This document shows, piece by piece, positions 30,750 to 34,820 of a stretch of 34,820 nucleotides of DNA. The stretch covers positions 1-34,820 of the forward strand of contig JAFRRR010000094.1 of NCBI GenBank assembly GCA_017428035.1, given 5' to 3'. A model generated the notes under the pieces. The model was not told where the DNA came from and did no database searches. It saw only the letters and a program-made list of their open reading frames with translations. Position numbers and translations under genes: made by a program. Source of the DNA: Bacteroidales bacterium (GTDB lineage Bacteria; Bacteroidota; Bacteroidia; Bacteroidales; UBA932). Every line of letters starts with the position of its first letter. Positions within the stretch are counted from its first letter, which is position 1.

Positions 30750-32855
30750 ATGGCAAGAGACCTCACATACACCAGGAACATCGGTATAATGGCCCACATT
30801 GACGCCGGCAAAACGACGACCAGTGAGCGTATCCTGTATTACACAGGCAAGACTCACAAGATCGGCGAGGTGCACGACGGGGCTGCCACTATGGACTGGA
30901 TGGTTCAGGAGCAGGAGAGGGGCATCACTATCACAAGTGCCGCTACCACTGCTTTCTGGAATCACGACGGTGAGAAATATCAGATAAACCTGATAGACAC
31001 TCCCGGCCACGTGGATTTTACCGTTGAGGTAGAGCGTTCGCTGCGCGTGCTGGACGGCACCATAGCGACGTTCTGCGCGGTGGGTCGTGTACAGCCGCAA
31101 TCGGAGACCGTATGGCGTCAGGCCGACAAATACCACGTCCCCAAGATTGCGTATGTAAATAAGATGGACCGCACCGGAGCCGATTTCCTTGCTGTGGTAG
31201 AGGAGATTCACACCAAGCTGGGTGCCAACGCGGTGCCGGTTTGCCTGCCCATCGGGGCGGAGGACAATTTCGAGGGAATTATTGACCTGATTGCAATGAA
31301 GGCGATTTATTACGATCAGGGCACCGAGCTCGTAAACTACGAGGTCAAGGATATTCCCGCCGATATGCTCTCCGAAGCCCAGGAGTGGCGCGGCAAGCTG
31401 ATTGAGGCCGTTGCGGAATTTGACGATAACATTATGGCCAAATTCTTTGACGACCCCGATTCAATCACCGAGGCGGAGATTATTGCAGCCCTTAGAAAGG
31501 CGACCATCAGTATGGCGGCTGTGCCGACCTGCTGCGGTTCGTCTTTCAAAAACAAGGGAGTCCAGTTCCTGCTGGACGCCGTGGTCCGTTATCTTCCCAG
31601 TCCCCTGGACGTGGGCAGTGTGTTCGGTACCAATCCCAAGACCGGCGACGAGGTAGAGCGCAAGCCGCTCGCCAGCGAGCCGTTCTGCGCCCTGGTGTTC
31701 AAAATCGCCACCGATCCGTATGTGGGCCGCCTGGCCTTCCTCAGGGCATATTCGGGACGCCTGGATTCAGGTTCCTATGTGCTCAATACCCGCACAGGAA
31801 AGAAAGAAAGAGTTGCGCGACTGTATCAGATGCACAGCAACAAGCAGAACCCGATAGACTTTGTTGAGGCAGGTGATATCTGCGCCGCAGTCGGGTTCAA
31901 AGAGCTGCGCACCGGTGATACGATATGCGTCGAAGACAAACCCATCGTTCTGGAGTCTATGGTGTTCCCCGACCCGGTTATCGGCGTCGCTGTGGAGCCC
32001 AAGACACAGGGAGACATAGACAAGCTTTCGATGGCGCTGGCCAAGCTTTCTGAAGAGGACCCGACGTTCACCGCCGAGACCAACCAGGATACAGGCCAAA
32101 CCATCATCAGCGGTATGGGTGAGCTTCACCTTGACATTATTATAGACCGTCTGCGCCGCGAGTTTGGCGTAGAAATCAACCAGGGCGCTCCGCAGGTCAA
32201 CTACAAGGAGGCGATTCGCGGGACATATCAGATCCACGAGACCTTCAAGAAGCAGACCGGCGGCCGCGGCAAGTACGCCGACATCGTTGTGGAGTTCTCT
32301 CCCGCCGACGAGGGCGTCACAGGGTTGCAGTTTATCGACGAGGTCAAGGGTGGCAATATTCCCCGCGAGTATATTCCCGCTGTGGAGAAAGGCCTCAAGA
32401 ACTCTATGACAACGGGCGTACTGGCCGGTTACCAGCTGGTAAGCCTCAAGGCCCGCCTGATAGACGGTGCCTATCACCCTGTGGATTCAGACTCGCTTTC
32501 GTTTGAGATTTGCGCCAACATAGCATACAGAAATGCACTCAAGAAGTGCTCTCCGGTGCTGATGGAGCCCATTATGAAGCTGGAGGTAGTAACCCCCGAA
32601 GAGTATATGGGCGACATTGTTGGCGACCTCAACCGCAGGCGCGGCCAGATTCAGGATATGGACAGCAAAGGCAACGCCCGCATCATCAAGGCCCTTGTGC
32701 CGCTGGCAGAGCAGTTTGGCTATGTCACGGTGCTCAGGACCCTGTCCAGCGGACGCGCCACCAGCTCTATGGAGTTCAGTCACTACGAAGAGGTGCCCAC
32801 ACCTATTGCAAAAGAGGTTGTGGAACGTCAGGGACGCATTTTTATTGGTGAATAA
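30750..32855 (+). CDS. fusA: Elongation factor G
   Basis: 701 residues; the GTPase that drives translocation. G1 AHIDAGKTT (15-23), switch [11 protein letters not shown]4 [10 protein letters not shown]; then domain II, domains III-V, ending in the EF-G C-terminal domain ([22 protein letters not shown]). It begins 25 bases after rpsG. No tuf gene follows, unlike many proteobacterial str operons; rpsJ comes next, the usual Bacteroidota order. Confidence 0.98.
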   Translation: MARDLTYTRNIGIMAHIDAGKTTTSERILYYTGKTHKIGEVHDGAATMDWMVQEQERGITITSAATTAFWNHDGEKYQINLIDTPGHVDFTVEVERSLRVLDGTIATFCAVGRVQPQSETVWRQADKYHVPKIAYVNKMDRTGADFLAVVEEIHTKLGANAVPVCLPIGAEDNFEGIIDLIAMKAIYYDQGTELVNYEVKDIPADMLSEAQEWRGKLIEAVAEFDDNIMAKFFDDPDSITEAEIIAALRKATISMAAVPTCCGSSFKNKGVQFLLDAVVRYLPSPLDVGSVFGTNPKTGDEVERKPLASEPFCALVFKIATDPYVGRLAFLRAYSGRLDSGSYVLNTRTGKKERVARLYQMHSNKQNPIDFVEAGDICAAVGFKELRTGDTICVEDKPIVLESMVFPDPVIGVAVEPKTQGDIDKLSMALAKLSEEDPTFTAETNQDTGQTIISGMGELHLDIIIDRLRREFGVEINQGAPQVNYKEAIRGTYQIHETFKKQTGGRGKYADIVVEFSPADEGVTGLQFIDEVKGGNIPREYIPAVEKGLKNSMTTGVLAGYQLVSLKARLIDGAYHPVDSDSLSFEICANIAYRNALKKCSPVLMEPIMKLEVVTPEEYMGDIVGDLNRRRGQIQDMDSKGNARIIKALVPLAEQFGYVTVLRTLSSGRATSSMEFSHYEEVPTPIAKEVVERQGRIFIGE

Positions 32856-32876
32856 ATTCAAATAAATATTTATATA

Positions 32877-33185
32877 ATGAGCCAGAAAATCAGAATTAAA
32901 TTGAAATCTTACGACCACGCGTTGGTGGACAAGTCCACTGACCAGCTCGTAAAGACAGTCAAAGCTACTGGCGCAGTTGTCAGCGGTCCTATCCCTCTGC
33001 CTACCGACCAGAAGATTTTCACTGTAAACCGCTCTACTTTCGTTAACAAGAAAGCCCGCGAGCAGTTCCAACTCAATTCTTTCCGTCGTCTGGTTGACAT
33101 TTACTCTTCCAACCCCAAGACCATCGACGCGCTGATGCGCCTCGAGCTCCCCAGCGGTGTGGACGTAGAGATCAAAGTCAACTAA
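32877..33185 (+). CDS. rpsJ: Ribosomal protein S10
   Basis: 102 residues. S10 is a 30S head protein and, as NusE, part of transcription antitermination complexes. Motifs [16 protein letters not shown] and [18 protein letters not shown] are typical. It lies 21 bases after fusA. In most bacteria rplC follows; here the next feature is a tRNA gene 65 bases downstream, so the S10 gene is separated from the rest of its usual operon. Confidence 0.98.
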   Translation: MSQKIRIKLKSYDHALVDKSTDQLVKTVKATGAVVSGPIPLPTDQKIFTVNRSTFVNKKAREQFQLNSFRRLVDIYSSNPKTIDALMRLELPSGVDVEIKVN

Positions 33186-33232
33186 TCGCAGCGAAAAGAT
33201 CAAAACACACTACTAGTTCCGGATAGTTTGCA

Positions 33233-33240
33233 TATATTTG
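33233..33240 (+). promoter_or_regulatory. -7 promoter box for the tRNA gene
   Basis: TATATTTG ends 10 bases before the tRNA. It is flanked by the inverted pair TTCCGG (33217-33222) and CCGGAA (33243-33248), which might be chance. Confidence 0.5.
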
Positions 33241-33250
33241 CACCGGAAAC

Positions 33251-33324
33251 GGTCCCTTAGCTCAGTTGGTTAGAGCATCTGACTCATAATCAGGGGGTCG
33301 CAGGATCATGCCCTGCAGGGACCA
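33251..33324 (+). tRNA. tRNA with CAU anticodon, probably tRNA-Ile2
   Basis: A 74-base cloverleaf: acceptor GGTCCCT (33251-33257) with AGGGACC (33317-33323), D arm GCTC-AGTTGGTTA-GAGC, anticodon stem TCTGA/TCAGG with loop CTCATAA (anticodon CAT), variable loop GGGTC, T stem GCAGG/CCTGC, discriminator A; CCA is not encoded. C at positions 4 and 5 of the acceptor and the CTTAGCTCAG start resemble E. coli tRNA-Ile2 (lysidine-modified) more than elongator tRNA-Met, which cannot be excluded. The T loop is ATCATGC, with A at 54 and T at 58, the reverse of the normal T54/A58 pair. Confidence 0.88.
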
Positions 33325-33331
33325 CAAAAAA

Positions 33332-33354
33332 GCCGCAGTGATGCGGCTTTTTTT
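33332..33354 (+). terminator. Rho-independent terminator of the tRNA transcript
   Basis: GCCGCA, loop GTGA, TGCGGC, then seven T; preceded by an A run that extends the stem. It lies eight bases after the tRNA. Confidence 0.9.
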
Positions 33355-33421
33355 GGTCCCTTAGGACCCCTAATTTACTAGGGGACTCTGTCCCCTAAAA
33401 CCCCTGCGGCGCAAGGCGCCG

Positions 33422-33443
33422 GCCGCAGTGATGCGGCTTTTTT
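33422..33443 (+). terminator. Second copy of the terminator hairpin
   Basis: The same 16-base hairpin as at 33332, followed by six T, 90 bases downstream. No gene lies between the two copies. Confidence 0.8.
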
Positions 33444-33463
33444 GTATCCCGAAGGGACCCCTA

Positions 33464-33978
33464 GGAAGGCTCTATTGTGGGAGCTATCGTGCCAAAGTGA
33501 CGTCAAGCGGGGAGGCTCTGTAAGCCCTTCTGGGGCAGATTGACCTGTCTGGAGAGGCTTAAATGACGCTTGACGACAAGGTGACCTTCGCTGTAGCCCC
33601 TTCTGGACCGCTTTGGCTTGACGTCACTTTTGCACGTCTGGCAGAAGGGATGAGGGGTGACGGGGATATTGTGCTTTTTAGCTGCGCGTCAGTTTCTGAG
33701 TTCCGGTTAGAGGAGGGAGCGAAGCGACCGACACTAATTGAGCCCGTCAACGACGTTACAGGTGCCTGTCAGGCGCCAATCGGCAGCAGCCGATAGCGGA
33801 AGCCGGGCAGGGTTGGCCTGTGTGCGAGAAAGGCTGGAGCGGCGGGTCTGGGCAGCGCCCAGCAACATAGAGGCGTCGCGGCGAAAAGGAATGAAGAAAC
33901 GGTTAAGCGCGCAGCGTTAAGAAAAGCACCTTCCCCGGAGGCCCTCATCCTTGCTGCCAGAGCAGAGAAACAATGTTT
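33464..33978. other. Palindrome-rich stretch with no convincing gene
   Basis: Only short open frames (up to 77 codons) with no recognised family. It holds the long inverted repeat at 33488-33636, an imperfect 72-base direct repeat (CTGTAAGCCCTTCTGG at 33519, near-copy at 33591), and perfect hairpins at 33761-33777, 33779-33794 (ATCGGC/GCCGAT) and 33847-33861 (CTGGGC/GCCCAG). It could be an RNA gene, a decayed element or spacer; unresolved. Confidence 0.5.
33488..33636. repeat. Inverted repeat with 21-base arms
   Basis: Arms at 33488-33508 and 33616-33636 pair at 20 of 21 positions; the core AAAGTGACGTCAAGC is perfect. The spacer is 107 bases. Each arm contains the 8-base palindrome TGACGTCA. 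Confidence 0.8.
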
Positions 33979-34820
33979 CTACGCGATCGGCTTTTTGTAG
34001 GCGCGGCGGCGCATATAGGGGGTGGCCTCGTAGGCGCCGAACAGGGTCTGGACCTTGTAGTTCTCTTCTAGCTGGGGGTTCATTATGATGTGCTTCACGC
34101 CGCGGTGCAGGCAGCCTTCGTGCAGCTGCTTGAACATAAGCGCGGGCACTCCGCAGGCCTGATACTCCGGAAGCACGCCTATGAGCAGCGCTTCCAGGGT
34201 GTCGTTGTTCTTGAGGGCGCTGAGCACGTGTATGAAGCCGAACGGGAACAGCTTGCCGTGGGCCTTCTTAACCGCCTTGGAGAGGGTTGGCACGCAGAAC
34301 AGGAAGCCGACCGGCTTGTCTTCTTTATTCACCACAACCGAGATGAAGTCTTTGTCCAGAATGGGGACATAGGTCTTCAGGTAGTTCTTGATCTGCTTGT
34401 CGGTGAGGGGAGAGAAGCCGTGCAGCGGTGCGAACGCTTCGTTGTAGAGATGGAAAATCTCCATTCCGTAGCGGTCGCACATCTGCCGCATAGATTTGGG
34501 CTCCACGCAGTGCAGGCCAAACCGCTGCTCTATAAGGGAGTTGTACTGGAACATAGAGGGCAGCTCGGGCGGAATCTCCAGCAGCCTCTGGGTCCAGTCC
34601 ACATCCTTTACAAAGCCCGCTTCTCCAAGCATACTGCCGTAGTAGGGGTAGTTGTAGATGCAGGTAAACGGGCTGATATGCTCGAAGCCTTCTGTGAGCA
34701 GACCTTCTTTGTCCATATCGGTAAAGCCCCACGGGCCGCGGATTTCGCGACGGCCGCGCTCCTTGCCCCAGGCCTCCACGGCGCCGATAAGCGCATCCAG
34801 CACCTCCCTGTCCTCTATAA
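33979..34820 (-). CDS. YghO-like GNAT-fold protein (5' end beyond window)
   Basis: 280 codons visible; the frame stays open to the right edge, so the start lies outside. The motifs GPWGFTDMDKEGLLTEGFEH and YNYPYYGSMLGEAGFVKDVDW, and a C-terminal acetyltransferase-like part (about the last 150 residues, LLIGVLPEYQACGVPALMFKQLHEGCLHRGVKHIIMNPQ), match the YghO family of about 370-390 residues, which belongs to the GNAT fold. The acetyl-CoA loop is degenerate (PEYQACGVPA). Function unknown; I have no evidence for a substrate. It ends with KKPIA and a TAG at 33979, and converges on the repeat-rich region. No strong terminator is seen after it. Confidence 0.85.
   Translation of the reverse strand, partial: IEDREVLDALIGAVEAWGKERGRREIRGPWGFTDMDKEGLLTEGFEHISPFTCIYNYPYYGSMLGEAGFVKDVDWTQRLLEIPPELPSMFQYNSLIEQRFGLHCVEPKSMRQMCDRYGMEIFHLYNEAFAPLHGFSPLTDKQIKNYLKTYVPILDKDFISVVVNKEDKPVGFLFCVPTLSKAVKKAHGKLFPFGFIHVLSALKNNDTLEALLIGVLPEYQACGVPALMFKQLHEGCLHRGVKHIIMNPQLEENYKVQTLFGAYEATPYMRRRAYKKPIA

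Larger units (their letters stand above)
33332..33463. repeat. Two copies of a 41-42 base terminator unit
   Basis: Unit 1 (33332-33372) and unit 2 (33422-33463) share the hairpin GCCGCAGTGATGCGGC, a T run, a TCCC half and GACCCCTA. After the first T run comes GGTCCCTTAG (33355-33364), identical to the first ten bases of the tRNA. Between the units, CCCCTA pairs with TAGGGG and GGGGAC with GTCCCC, so the whole stretch is hairpin-rich. Confidence 0.75.

Noticed and set aside
33251-33324. Elongator tRNA-Met
   Set aside because: The anticodon CAU fits, but the acceptor stem with C4 and C5 and the D-arm start resemble tRNA-Ile2; not fully excluded.
33488-33636. Retron-type RNA or MITE
   Set aside because: There is no reverse transcriptase gene nearby, and no target-site duplication or transposase-type terminal sequence is evident. 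Left as an unassigned repeat.
33559-33796. Overlapping small open frames on both strands (63 and 77 codons)
   Set aside because: No recognised family, no promoter box, and they run through one arm of the inverted repeat, so they look incidental.

Overview
This window looks like chromosomal DNA from a GC-rich member of the Bacteroidota, most likely order Bacteroidales (Rikenellaceae/Alistipes-like is my guess, not a search result). The evidence is the promoter style (TAnnTTTG boxes just upstream of many start codons), the absence of strong Shine-Dalgarno sequences, many lipoprotein signal peptides, a TonB-dependent receptor paired with a DUF4249 lipoprotein, a DUF4988/BACON-like lipoprotein, an ORF6N protein, and Bacteroidota-type housekeeping proteins. 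No CRISPR array, complete insertion sequence, rRNA gene or phage structural gene is visible.

Layout. Bases 1-5924 hold two AraC-type regulators with an aldo/keto reductase (cut by the left edge) and a tight minus-strand operon: AraC, alpha/beta hydrolase, cyclophilin-like protein, carboxymuconolactone decarboxylase-cupin fusion, flavodoxin. Several of these normally cytosolic enzymes carry lipoprotein signal peptides, which suggests an envelope-tethered redox or electrophile-defence set. Bases 5925-6929 hold an AbiEi-like domain fused to a MNT-type nucleotidyltransferase, behind a nearly perfect 29-bp palindrome lying on its promoter. Bases 6952-10024 hold a two-gene operon: a Na+/phosphate symporter with PhoU-like and OmpR/PhoB-type DNA-binding domains in the same chain, then a cation diffusion facilitator. 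Bases 10138-13411 hold a TonB-dependent receptor and a DUF4249 partner.

Bases 13416-26973 are mostly housekeeping: a tandem SGNH hydrolase lipoprotein, rsgA, dnaE, gpmI, rnr, recO, rdgB, a polyprenyl synthase and a U32-family protein. They are packed so tightly that two convergent gene pairs share a 4-base stop overlap. Bases 26988-29711 hold an ORF6N protein, an AT-rich gap with a structured leader, a lipoprotein and trmO. Bases 29830-33185 are the str operon (rpsL-rpsG-fusA-rpsJ), followed by a CAU-anticodon tRNA, two copies of one terminator, about 500 bases of palindrome-rich DNA with no convincing gene, and a YghO/GNAT-like gene cut by the right edge.

Most unusual features: the symporter-PhoU-winged-helix fusion with Pho-box-like repeats in its promoter, the AbiEi-like/nucleotidyltransferase fusion with its palindromic operator, the lipoprotein redox cluster, and the repeat-rich region after the tRNA, where rpsJ is separated from the rest of the S10 operon. 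All family assignments are from reading the sequence; no database search was run.
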